A DNA stretch of 34,254 nt from Gammaproteobacteria bacterium (GCA_003132025.1 PKWJ01000057.1:4847-39100); one strand, 5' to 3'; shown: positions 16,640 to 23,750, numbered from the stretch's first letter. Notes: generated by a model from the sequence alone, not told the origin. Program-made: numbers and translations.

Positions 16640-17782
16640 TCAGTCAGTAGACGACCTGTAGGGTCGTCGTGACCTGGCTTCGCACCTAGGGTTTTCAGAT
16701 GAGCGAGCGGGTCTTGGACGTTTGAGTACCTCGCCGATCAGGGCATTGAGCTCATACACGTTGACAGGCTTTCTGAGCAGGGAAACATCGGCCAGTGGCG
16801 CAGGCTTGCCGATCTCTATGGACGTCCGAGTTGTCAACAACACCGCGGGAACGCTGTAGCCAAGCAATAGACGCGTTTTCCCGATCACTGCGAGGCCGTC
16901 ATCGCCGCCAGTGAGGTCCAAGTTCGCAATAATGAGGTCAATAGACGATGTCGCCATCCGCGCCCTCCGGGCTCGGTCGAGCGCTTCGTCCGCGTTGGCT
17001 GCCGCGTACACCCGATATCCTGCGCATAGCAGATAGATCCGTAAGGCGCCCAAAACCTCTCGGTCCTCATCGATTAAGAGGACGCGGCGTACGCGGGACG
17101 TTGGCCCGAGCGCCGCTGTCCGCTCGGGGCTGTCCACGGCAGATATCATCGACCGTTCGGCCGACTGTTGTTCAGCGCGCGGCGCGGACGACGCACTCGC
17201 CTCGCGCCGTTTTCCGCCAGTAGCTCGCGAAGTAAGGTTCGCGGGCGGTCCTGGCCATCGCGCTATCCCGGGCTCGGGGATCGCCAGGAATCCGTCAATT
17301 AGATCGGCTACGACATTGAGCGCTTGACGTTGCTGTTCAATCATTCTTACCGCCACCATGTCGATTCCCCGACCATCCCAGTCGCCGTGCAGCCGCAGCA
17401 TCGCCGTCAGTGGTTCGCGTAAATCGCGCTGCGCTCCATGCAGTAAGCAGCGACTGGCTCGACTGGCGTTATCAGATTGATGGCGCGCTCGGCGCAGTTC
17501 GGCAATGAGCCCTTCCACGCTTGCCAGATCGTCCTGGCATTTTTCGCTGGCACGAGATTTACGGCTTGCCGTTCGGGAACTCAGTCCGGCTGTCGTCGGT
17601 CCAGAGGCCAGCCTGTCGACATGTCCCGCGGCGATGACCGTACCGATGACGTCTATCGCCACCGGTGCAGCAACGGCGTATTCGACGAGATCCTTGGCAC
17701 CAGTTGGGTTCATGGCGTTGCGAATAGTGCCGCTGGGCGCAGCGGACTTCAGAGCGTTACGACGTCGAAGGAAACAACTCAT
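16640..17782 (-). CDS. Degenerate histidine-kinase/receiver protein lacking phospho-acceptors
   Basis: A 380-residue protein. A helical region at about 80-165 resembles a HisKA dimerisation domain (AQRDLREPLTAMLRLHGD), but the position normally occupied by His in H-D-L-R-x-P-L is Arg119. No ATPase domain follows. A linker (about 180-230) leads to a receiver domain (231-353): VLLIDED, then IDLIIANLDL, LLTTRTS and LLRKPVN. The phospho-acceptor Asp is replaced by Asn287, while the acidic pair and Lys338 remain. Phosphotransfer is thus unlikely and a protein-interaction or sequestering role is possible. The start is uncertain: neither the ATG at 17782 nor that at 17713 has a good ribosome-binding site. 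It lies in the first accessory block. Confidence 0.65.
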   Translation of the reverse strand: MSCFLRRRNALKSAAPSGTIRNAMNPTGAKDLVEYAVAAPVAIDVIGTVIAAGHVDRLASGPTTAGLSSRTASRKSRASEKCQDDLASVEGLIAELRRARHQSDNASRASRCLLHGAQRDLREPLTAMLRLHGDWDGRGIDMVAVRMIEQQRQALNVVADLIDGFLAIPEPGIARWPGPPANLTSRATGGKRREASASSAPRAEQQSAERSMISAVDSPERTAALGPTSRVRRVLLIDEDREVLGALRIYLLCAGYRVYAAANADEALDRARRARMATSSIDLIIANLDLTGGDDGLAVIGKTRLLLGYSVPAVLLTTRTSIEIGKPAPLADVSLLRKPVNVYELNALIGEVLKRPRPARSSENPRCEARSRRPYRSSTD

Positions 17783-18485
17783 GACGTGCCCGCCCGGTTT
17801 GCATGAGCCACTTTGGGTGTTTATGGAACGTGCCGTCGCGGTGCGCTCGCCATACCGCAGGATGATCCCGCAGATGCTTGGACACGCCCTACGCGCGTGG
17901 GATCCGCTGGATTAACCCGCAGGCGACGCATACCGCGGCATGCCTGCCTAGTTCGGAGGACCGGTCGGATTGCGGGCTGGCGAGAGTGGCGCAAGAATCG
18001 CGCCCGAGCCAATAGATACTCGCAAGAAGAAAGAGTCACGAGCCACCGATGACGGTACGCTGAGTATTATGTGATGTCCAGCATTATCGGTGTTATTGGG
18101 TAGGACACCGCACCTCCCTTGGCGACACCCATATAACTCCTGCCGATCAGCCGCTAGCCACTGCTGTCGGACCCGTTTGTTATCGATCGTCGCCCATTCG
18201 GTCTTTTAGGCTCAGAACGACGATCGGACATCCGGTCGTTCAGGAGGACGCCGGCGCATTCCAACAGCCGAGGTCGTGAGTTCGAGTGTCACCCTAGCCA
18301 CCAATCGATTCGAAAACATAGCGACGTGTCCGGCGCACACGAGAGAACGCGGAACCGGGGGCGCTTCCATCGTTTGCTCGACGGTTATCAGGTCGAATTC
18401 TGTTGTGCCATCCAGCCAAGTGGCGTTGGATGCCAGCATCGACTCGGAAGGCGGAAGCCGGCGTGCGGGTGTATGCGAGGGTGCT
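17783..18485. other. 700-base gene-poor stretch with the second tRNA-Met scar
   Basis: No coding region is convincing on either strand here. The only feature I can support is the tRNA-Met fragment at 18267-18309. The stretch forms the junction between the two accessory blocks and may contain eroded sequence from a lost gene. Confidence 0.5.
18267..18309 (+). repeat. Copy B: 3' fragment of a tRNA-Met gene (attachment-site scar)
   Basis: The T arm GTGAG-TTCGAGT-GTCAC, acceptor strand CCTAGCC and ACCA are followed by the shared ATCGAT. Forty of 43 positions match copy A. Similarity stops before the anticodon loop, so this copy is the shortest of the three. The three copies have different mismatches in the T stem; a perfect stem results from combining B's left side with the right side of A or C, as expected for decayed derivatives of one intact tRNA. 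Confidence 0.72.
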
Positions 18486-19427
18486 TCAGCGCAGAATAAA
18501 CGACTTCGCCGCCTGCTTCACGCGCGCGGCCGTCTCGTCACTGACGCTGGCGAGCACAGCGAGAAAATTCCGGTTCTCCATGGCAGAACCCAGGAAGGTC
18601 CAACGCAACGCTTGGTGCTGCACCTCGAGAAATTGCCTGCGGTTACCTTCAGACAATGTCCGACCGATGGCCCGCTCCAGCGACTTCAGGTCGAGCTCCG
18701 CCTGCTGCTTGAAACCCCCGTCGAGGAACGCGCCGATCTCGAAGTATTCCTGGATCGCAGTCGCAATGTCCTGTACTGAGCTGCGCTGAGCGAGCGACTT
18801 GAGCACGAGGCCATCGAGTTTGGCGTGCTGCGCCTCCTCAATCCAATGGTGCTTGAGCAAGCTCTTGAACTGCGGATCGAGATCCTGGTTGTCTTTGATG
18901 CTCCCGAGGTAGTGCCCCTGCGACATCCACTCGAGGCCTAGAATGGCAATGGCGACCGCCAGGGGCCCGTGCCCCAGAATCGCCTGGCATATGTCCTTGG
19001 CTGGACCGATCAGGCCGCACTCCGTGCCGAACTCGGCGTCGAACGCGCGGAGCATGGCGCTGAACAGCTTGCGATGTTTTTCTTCCTCGTCGGCAAAGTG
19101 GCGAAGCGCCTGCGCGCGGAAAGGCTCCGCAGCCGCGCCATCGTCGGCCTGATCGGAGATGAACGGCACGATAAACGCTTCCACAAGCTCGAAGAGTGCC
19201 AGGTAGCCGCGCGCCCGGATCTGGTTCAGCTTGAGTTTTTCCTGCGAGCTTAGGAAACCAAGTGGCTCCGTCTGCGCAAAGGTCTCGGGCAGAAACGGCC
19301 GCGTGAAATCCAAGCGCCTGCCCTCTCCAATCAGATCCTCCAGGTGCCAGTTCACGCGCCGCGAAGTTTCAAGCAGATGCTGGTAGTTCTGAAGCGGCGT
19401 CACGCTCGCATCTCCTAGAGTGCGCAT
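18486..19427 (-). CDS. Ferritin-like diiron-family protein
   Basis: A 313-residue all-helical protein with the ligand pattern of a ferritin-like diiron centre: a Glu at about 80-83 (FELVEAF), E115xxH118 in EEEKHRK, Glu166 in LEWMSQ, and E198xxH201 in EEAQHAK. The two E-x-x-H pairs about 80 residues apart fit the AurF-like N-oxygenase and related diiron oxygenases, but I cannot assign a subfamily or substrate. It is the last gene of the DUF4242-mddA-diiron operon, starting six bases after the mddA stop. The ATG at 19427 has a weak AAGAG; a GTG at 19403 preceded by AGGAG with ideal spacing is a serious alternative start. A redox role linked to methylated sulphur compounds is inferred from context only. 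Confidence 0.72.
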   Translation of the reverse strand: MRTLGDASVTPLQNYQHLLETSRRVNWHLEDLIGEGRRLDFTRPFLPETFAQTEPLGFLSSQEKLKLNQIRARGYLALFELVEAFIVPFISDQADDGAAAEPFRAQALRHFADEEEKHRKLFSAMLRAFDAEFGTECGLIGPAKDICQAILGHGPLAVAIAILGLEWMSQGHYLGSIKDNQDLDPQFKSLLKHHWIEEAQHAKLDGLVLKSLAQRSSVQDIATAIQEYFEIGAFLDGGFKQQAELDLKSLERAIGRTLSEGNRRQFLEVQHQALRWTFLGSAMENRNFLAVLASVSDETAARVKQAAKSFILR

Positions 19428-19433
19428 CAGCTC

Positions 19434-20189
19434 TTACTCAGCAACCCTCTTGCCCGACGAGGCGAGCCGAATCCTCGGCACGAGCATGCCCACCGTGGCG
19501 CGATACTGCCGGTAGCGCTCGCCGAAGTGCGCGATGAGGTCGCGCTCTTCGAACCAAATGCCAACGAAGATGTAGCCGGTGGTGGCCACCGCAAAAAACA
19601 GGTGCCCCAGGCTCATGTGCGGCGCCGCCCAGAAGGCGAGGATGAAGCCAGCATAGATCGGATGGCGCAGCCACCGATACAGGTAGGGCGTTACGAACGC
19701 AGGCTCCGGCGGAGTCTGTCCAATCAGCCGGGCGAGTCCTTGGCTCACCCCGAACAGTTGAAAGTGGCTGATGAGGAATGTGCTCAGGAGCAACAGCACC
19801 CATCCGCTCCACGACACAACGAGGAGCGCCTTGGAGCCGATGGGATCAACGACGGACCAAACTGTCTGCGGTAGTGGACGCCACTGCCAGCAGACCAGGG
19901 CGAGCACCAGGCTGGCAAATAGCACAAAAGTGCTGCGCTCGATCTCCTGAGGCACGATGCGCGTCCAGACTCGCTTGAACCACGAGCGCGCCATGATGCT
20001 GTGCTGAAGTGCAAACAACACCAGCAATCCCGCATCGATCAGCAATGAGCTGACGATCTGGCCGCCTGAACCTGAGTCGATCGACTTCGGCACCAGGACA
20101 TTCTCTACGAAGCCGATGGCGTACAGAAAAACGGCCAGAAAAAAAACATAAACTAGAACGCTATAGAGCGCGGTCAGTAGTTTTCTCAT
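19434..20189 (-). CDS. mddA: MddA-like methanethiol S-methyltransferase (integral membrane)
   Basis: A 251-residue protein with about six transmembrane segments. It opens MRKLLTALYSVLVYVFFLAV and then has FLYAIGFVENVLVPKSIDSG, typical of MddA. The C-terminal third has the S-adenosylmethionine-binding features of the isoprenylcysteine methyltransferase fold: RHPIYAGF and EERDLIAHFGERYRQYR. MddA enzymes methylate methanethiol to dimethyl sulphide using S-adenosylmethionine. A relative such as an NnrU-like methyltransferase cannot be fully excluded. The ATG at 20189 is fixed by AAGGAG seven bases upstream; the frame stays open above but that part is Arg/His-rich and not membrane-like. It lies between the DUF4242 and diiron genes in one operon. 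Confidence 0.75.
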   Translation of the reverse strand: MRKLLTALYSVLVYVFFLAVFLYAIGFVENVLVPKSIDSGSGGQIVSSLLIDAGLLVLFALQHSIMARSWFKRVWTRIVPQEIERSTFVLFASLVLALVCWQWRPLPQTVWSVVDPIGSKALLVVSWSGWVLLLLSTFLISHFQLFGVSQGLARLIGQTPPEPAFVTPYLYRWLRHPIYAGFILAFWAAPHMSLGHLFFAVATTGYIFVGIWFEERDLIAHFGERYRQYRATVGMLVPRIRLASSGKRVAE

Positions 20190-20212
20190 CACGGTCTCCT
20201 TGAGAGGGCCGG

Positions 20213-20497
20213 TCAGTTGTTTGCGGTGAGCGGATCGATGACCTGGGGAATCTCGATAATGCGCGTGATCGGGATCCCGCTGAGCTCCGCATGCTTTTGG
20301 ATCAACTCCTCGCTCGCGGCGAGATAGATGCAGAAGGTCTTGTCGCCGGCCACGTAGCTGTGCTGCCACTGAATGCCGTCGCCGATCTGCTCGATGGCCC
20401 GATTCGAGGCGCGTGCCGCGCCGCATAACTCCACGATCGACATCCCGCCTACTCCCGGGATATCGCGCTCGATCAGGTATCTGCGCAGATGTGCCAT
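20213..20497 (-). CDS. DUF4242 protein (SCO4226-like nickel-binding family)
   Basis: A 94-residue cytosolic protein with the ferredoxin-like layout of DUF4242: HLRRYLIERDIPGVG, then IQWQHSYVAGDKTFCIYLA and HAELSGIPITRIIEIPQVID. A Streptomyces member, SCO4226, binds nickel; whether this one binds metal is not known. The start at 20497 has a strong GGGAGGAAGG ribosome-binding site. It is the first gene of the operon with mddA (23 bases downstream) and the diiron gene, divergent from the LysR gene. Confidence 0.8.
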   Translation of the reverse strand: MAHLRRYLIERDIPGVGGMSIVELCGAARASNRAIEQIGDGIQWQHSYVAGDKTFCIYLAASEELIQKHAELSGIPITRIIEIPQVIDPLTANN

Positions 20498-20568
20498 GAC
20501 CTTCCTCCCTGTTGGCTCTATCTTCCGCCGCGCCCGCACGATGTTAAAGCTAAGAATCCTTGCAAGCA

Positions 20569-20585
20569 CTAAAGATAATCTTTAG
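20569..20585. promoter_or_regulatory. Palindrome between divergent LysR and DUF4242 genes, likely operator
   Basis: CTAAAGATAATCTTTAG is a perfect 8-bp inverted repeat around one central base. A looser pair AAGCTAA (20547-20553) and TTAGCTT (20582-20588) encloses it. The site is ten bases before the lysR start and about 70 bases before the DUF4242 start, where a LysR-type regulator would both control the operon and repress itself. It has the dyad, A/T-rich form of LysR boxes (T-N11-A type). Confidence 0.5.
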
Positions 20586-20594
20586 CTTATTGCT

Positions 20595-21551
20595 ATGGCG
20601 CTCTCGCACCTTAAGTCCCTCCAAGCGCTCGAGCTGGCGCTGCGGCTGGGGTCGCTCCGAGCCGCGGGGCGGATGCTTTGGATAACGCCCGCAGCGGTCG
20701 GGCAGCGGATCAAGGCTCTCGAGGACTATCTCGGCATAGATCTGGTGGTACGCGGTCGATCGGGCCTGCGGCCTACCTCGGAACTCTCGGGAGCACTCGA
20801 GCACCTGCGAGCTGCATTCCACGAGCTGGATACCGTTGCCACAATGTTGAACCTGCAGCGCGGCGAAGAGATCCACGTTGCGGCCACGTCAGACTTCGCC
20901 GATTTTTGGCTGAAGCCTCGCATCGGTAGCTTCATAGCCGAGCATCCGCACGTTCTTTTCTGTATCAACGGTGAAGGTGATGCGCCGTTACGCATCGGTC
21001 AGGTCGATTGCGAGATCAGCTTCGGCCCGCAACGGCCCAATTCGCGCGATGACCTACTGTTTCGGGATTTTGTGCTGCCGATAAGCTCCCCAGAAAACAC
21101 GCGTCGCATATCTAATGTTGCACTGCGGGAACGCCTCGAGGGGTTTCCGTTATTGCATCTCGACTTCTACAAGGAGGACCCGAGCACGCCCAATTGGGCC
21201 GCTTGGATCAAGGCCCAGCGGCTTAGACGAACGGAACCTAACCGTGGAATCCGTTTCCAGCGCATCAAGCTCGCACTCGAGGCGGTTCGCGCGAATGCGG
21301 GCTTGACCATCTGCGGGTTGGCGCTACTCGGCCCCTACATCGATGACGGCACGCTCAGCCTGCCGTTCGCTGTGTCGACCGGGCAATGGACGCATCACGC
21401 CTTTCAAGCCCATTTCCGTCCCGACGCGCTGCTTCGACCGCAAGTGAAGCGCTTTCGCGAATGGCTGGTGGCTCAGGCCGCAGTTACCCGAGATTGGCTC
21501 TTGCAGCGTGTTCAATCAGCCAAACCGCTGCAGCGGCCAGGGCGAAGATGA
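20595..21551 (+). CDS. LysR-family transcriptional regulator (divergent from the mddA operon)
   Basis: A 318-residue protein. An N-terminal winged helix-turn-helix (about 5-62) has LKSLQALELALRLGSLRAAG and ITPAAVGQRIKALEDYLG. A substrate-binding-like effector domain (about 92-300) follows, beginning EEIHVAATSDFADFWL and including the GcvA-like DCEISFG and GLTICGLALLGPYIDDGTL. The sequence resembles the GcvA branch. It faces the DUF4242-mddA-diiron operon across ~97 bases with a palindrome, so it most likely regulates that operon. No good ribosome-binding site precedes the ATG; translation could be leaderless. Effector unknown. Confidence 0.88.
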   Translation: MALSHLKSLQALELALRLGSLRAAGRMLWITPAAVGQRIKALEDYLGIDLVVRGRSGLRPTSELSGALEHLRAAFHELDTVATMLNLQRGEEIHVAATSDFADFWLKPRIGSFIAEHPHVLFCINGEGDAPLRIGQVDCEISFGPQRPNSRDDLLFRDFVLPISSPENTRRISNVALRERLEGFPLLHLDFYKEDPSTPNWAAWIKAQRLRRTEPNRGIRFQRIKLALEAVRANAGLTICGLALLGPYIDDGTLSLPFAVSTGQWTHHAFQAHFRPDALLRPQVKRFREWLVAQAAVTRDWLLQRVQSAKPLQRPGRR

Positions 21552-21653
21552 GGCGGTCTGGATGCCGGCGCCGCTACCACTTGTCACGTGGGTCCTCGCG
21601 GAATGCCGACCTTTTGTCGCCTTCAGGCTGCGTCCTCAGCCACAGCGCGCGGT

Positions 21654-21920
21654 TCAATTTCGCGCACTGCGCGCTTCGTTTTTTGGTGAGCGCTCGGCCG
21701 TCCGCAGCTCGTAGATTGCATTCAGGTTCAGCCAAAACTGCGCATCGCCACCGAAATAGCGCGCGAGCCGAACAGCCGTGTCTGCAGTGATGCCGCGGCG
21801 CTCAAGCACAATATCATTGATGCGCGAAGGTGCCAGACACAGCGCCTTGGCCAATGCATGCGCGCTCAGCCCCAGCGGCTCCAAGGGGTGCAGCGGCCGC
21901 ATTCCGCTCTTGAAAGCCAT
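21654..21920 (-). CDS. higA: HigA-like antitoxin (XRE family), orphaned
   Basis: An 88-residue protein with the HigA signature: PLEPLGLSAHALAKAL, then SRINDIVLERRGITADTAVR and LARYFGGDAQFWLNLNA. This is a complete helix-turn-helix antitoxin that normally binds HigB and represses the higBA promoter. The ATG at 21920 is preceded by AGGAGATAGG. A normal HigB toxin should lie just upstream, but only its C-terminal remnant is found (21933-22025). The N-terminus is slightly different from common HigA, and the tail after YELRTAE is unusually basic. Converges on the lysR gene. Confidence 0.8.
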   Translation of the reverse strand: MAFKSGMRPLHPLEPLGLSAHALAKALCLAPSRINDIVLERRGITADTAVRLARYFGGDAQFWLNLNAIYELRTAERSPKNEARSARN

Positions 21921-21932
21921 CACCCTATCTCC

Positions 21933-22025
21933 TCACGCATAATGGTTCGTAATCTCAACATCGATCGGTTCCGCATTGGTCTATTGGAAGCAGATGCGCG
22001 ATTTGTCATTGATGCGGATGCTGTG
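21933..22025 (-). pseudogene. higB: Remnant of the HigB toxin C-terminus with an in-frame TAG
   Basis: Reading the minus strand from 22025, the frame gives HSIRINDKSRICFQ, then TAG, then TNAEPIDVEITNHYA and TGA, ending 13 bases before the higA ATG. HigB toxins end with SIRINDQWRICFRW and then DVEIVDYH, so the remnant lines up residue by residue and TAG stands where the conserved Trp (TGG) is expected. Upstream of the His the similarity fades within about ten codons. The tRNA-Met scar begins 85 bases further on, so the toxin's 5' part may have been removed by the recombination at that junction. Confidence 0.7.
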
Positions 22026-22109
22026 TGCTCGGCTGTGCTCAGTGATGCCAATTGCAACGGACGCCGCGCGGCTAGTGATTGAAATTAAAGTCTCTGAAAT
22101 CCAAACGCT

Positions 22110-22164
22110 GCGCTCATAATGCCGCTGTCGCGAGTTCGAGTCTCACCCTAGCCACCAATCGATC
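22110..22164 (+). repeat. Copy C: 3' fragment of a tRNA-Met gene, anticodon loop kept
   Basis: This copy keeps an anticodon loop CTCATAA (anticodon CAT, identical to the loop of E. coli elongator tRNA-Met), then TGCCG, the T arm around TTCGAGT, the acceptor strand CCTAGCC and ACCA. Before the loop, GCG can still pair partly with TGCCG, but the D arm and 5' acceptor strand are missing, so it is not a functional tRNA. It closes the second accessory block. Confidence 0.77.
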
Positions 22165-22281
22165 AAGCACTTACGAGCCCTCGCCGAACACAACGATGGA
22201 CAATGCGGGACTTTTCCGGCACCTCATTGTGGTGACATGATCAGACGTCTGGCCAAGCAGGTGATGCCCCTGGGGTCCAAG

Positions 22282-22308
22282 ACCGGACTGTCATATCATC
22301 AGTCCGGT
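22282..22308. promoter_or_regulatory. 9-bp inverted repeat upstream of the SnoaL-like gene
   Basis: ACCGGACTG (22282-22290) and CAGTCCGGT (22300-22308) form a perfect dyad with a 9-base spacer, 29 bases before the ATG at 22338. It could be a regulator-binding site or a hairpin in the leader. No T-tract follows on the plus strand. Confidence 0.4.
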
Positions 22309-22337
22309 GGCCGGTTAATGTCAGGGAGAAATGAATC

Positions 22338-22820
22338 ATGAAAAGCAGAGTAATGTCGCGCCGGACCATTCTCGAAGCGGGTGCGTGCGCACTTGCTGCA
22401 GTGGTGAGCGTCCCGCAAGTGGCGAGTGCGAACGCGGAGACTGGACTAAGCCCGAAGAGCGACAAGACTATCCGCAAATGGTATGCGGCATGGGAGCAAA
22501 AGGACTGGCACCCGGTCGACATCATGCTGGCGGACGATTTCACATTTACGAGCGCAGCCGGTGACGACCACATCAGCAAGAGCGCTTTCAAAGCGCAATG
22601 CTGGGAGACGCAGATCAATTTTATCGAGCGGTTTGACTTGCAGCGGGTATTTGGAAGCGGCAACGAGGCACTTGTGTTGTACGTTTGTCGGACCAGGAAT
22701 GGCAAAACTTTCCGCAACGTCGAATATATCCGCCTTCGAGATGACAAGCTGGAGGCCATCGAGTGCTACTTCGGTGCGCAATCCAGCTTTCCATCTGCAG
22801 TGAGCACCGGGAAGAGTTAG
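22338..22820 (+). CDS. Tat-exported SnoaL/NTF2-like protein
   Basis: A 160-residue protein. The N-terminus has a twin-arginine signal (SRRTIL at 7-12, then ACALAAVVSVPQVASA), so it is probably exported folded. The mature part is an NTF2/SnoaL-like alpha+beta barrel: IRKWYAAWEQKDWHPVDIML, then DDFTFTS, and VEYIRLRDDKLEAIECYFG. This fold covers many small enzymes (isomerases, hydrolases) and binding proteins, so the substrate cannot be named. GGGAG about ten bases upstream supports the start. A Tat route hints at a cofactor or rapid folding, which is unusual for SnoaL proteins. Confidence 0.78.
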   Translation: MKSRVMSRRTILEAGACALAAVVSVPQVASANAETGLSPKSDKTIRKWYAAWEQKDWHPVDIMLADDFTFTSAAGDDHISKSAFKAQCWETQINFIERFDLQRVFGSGNEALVLYVCRTRNGKTFRNVEYIRLRDDKLEAIECYFGAQSSFPSAVSTGKS

Positions 22821-23042
22821 CACGCAGTAGTCCTTCGCCAGGAGCAAGCTGATCTACTTGGCCCGAGGTTATTGCGCTTTATGGGCCTATTCATCTAGTT
22901 CCAGGCGCTTCGAAATCCTGGGCGCCACTTCTACAGGCCGCTTTCGGTTCGTAAGGGAGGGCGCCTGCCTTTATCGCTGCGACCTGCCATAGCGCCCGAA
23001 GTCCCTCACGAGGGAATCGACAAACCGCTCGTCAGCCGAGCT

Positions 23043-23750
23043 TCAATCGGCATAGGCCAGGTCGCGCTGATTCTTGTACATCTCCACGGCCGGACGTCTG
23101 ATGAGGTACAAGCCGCCGTCGGTCAGCAAAAAGGTTGTGCCGGTTTCCTTCCTCGTAACTTCTTCACGCACCTGCTTTACGTCGAATACACGATAGAGCT
23201 CCTGTGAATCCGCAGTGTCGACGATCTGATAGTCGCGAGTCGCCTGCACTTCAGCACCAACCTGATTGGTGAGCATGAATCCATCCTCGCCCAGAGGCAT
23301 AGCGGACCCCTGCACTGACAGCCCTTGCACGGTCCTGAGAATCGGTGCCTGCGGCGCATGCAAATCCAGCACCGCGTCTACCTGGGCTTGCCGAAAACGG
23401 ACGAGTTCTGCGCGGTCTCCGAGGGTGGAGACAAAGTCAAACGGTCCCATAGCCTCAAGCCTCACCGAGCCCCCCGCTCTGACATGGACCGGGTCGGTGA
23501 CGTCGAGGATCGCCAACTCGCTTCCCTGGCTGTGTTCGATATACAGAAGCGTTCTGCCATCCACCGTGTCGTGGAGGAACATGGCTTCGCCGGTTTGCCG
23601 CGCCGATTCCGGCAGGGCCGTCGGTGGCACCAGAACAATGTTGGAGGCCTTGGCGAATACGGCTGGAGCCGCAAAAGTTCCGCTCGCGACAATCGCAATC
23701 GCGACTCGGCGCAGGCCGTTCGAAAACTCACTGTCACCATTCTGTTTCAT
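23043..23750 (-). CDS. Secreted protein with LVIVD-like repeats
   Basis: A 235-residue protein I do not recognise precisely. It has an export signal (VAIAIVASGTFAAPAVFAKA) and no further membrane segment. The mature part shows short beta-propeller-type repeats of the LVIVD kind: ELAILDVTDPVHVRAGG and AVLDLHAPQAPILRTVQG. It is likely a periplasmic binding or structural protein. The ATG at 23750 is supported by AAGGAGAG about eight bases upstream. Located downstream of the cytochrome c and TIGR03118 genes on the same strand, but separated by 256 bases, so a shared operon is doubtful. Confidence 0.65.
   Translation of the reverse strand: MKQNGDSEFSNGLRRVAIAIVASGTFAAPAVFAKASNIVLVPPTALPESARQTGEAMFLHDTVDGRTLLYIEHSQGSELAILDVTDPVHVRAGGSVRLEAMGPFDFVSTLGDRAELVRFRQAQVDAVLDLHAPQAPILRTVQGLSVQGSAMPLGEDGFMLTNQVGAEVQATRDYQIVDTADSQELYRVFDVKQVREEVTRKETGTTFLLTDGGLYLIRRPAVEMYKNQRDLAYAD

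Larger units (their letters stand above)
15125..22164. mobile_element. Two stacked accessory blocks bounded by tRNA-Met fragments
   Basis: Three direct repeats of a tRNA-Met 3' end divide this stretch into a 3.1-kb block (DyP peroxidase, acidic protein, degenerate kinase) and a 3.8-kb block (LysR, DUF4242, mddA-like, diiron protein, higA). Direct repeats of a tRNA 3' end flanking accessory genes are the mark of site-specific integration. Decayed genes (frameshift, nonsense codon, lost phospho-acceptors) fit an old island. No integrase, excisionase or transfer gene is visible, so the element is either a remnant or was mobilised in trans. An intact tRNA-Met would be expected outside this window. 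Confidence 0.45.
22026..22337. other. Gene-free junction: tRNA-Met scar and upstream region of the SnoaL gene
   Basis: About 310 bases without a gene. It holds the eroded 5' side of higB, the tRNA-Met fragment at 22110-22164, a 10-bp palindrome CAGACGTCTG (22242-22251) and the inverted repeat at 22282-22308. Confidence 0.5.

Noticed and set aside
22241-22759. A 172-codon minus-strand frame opposite the SnoaL gene
   Set aside because: Antisense to a gene with a Tat signal and an NTF2-like fold; no homology of its own.
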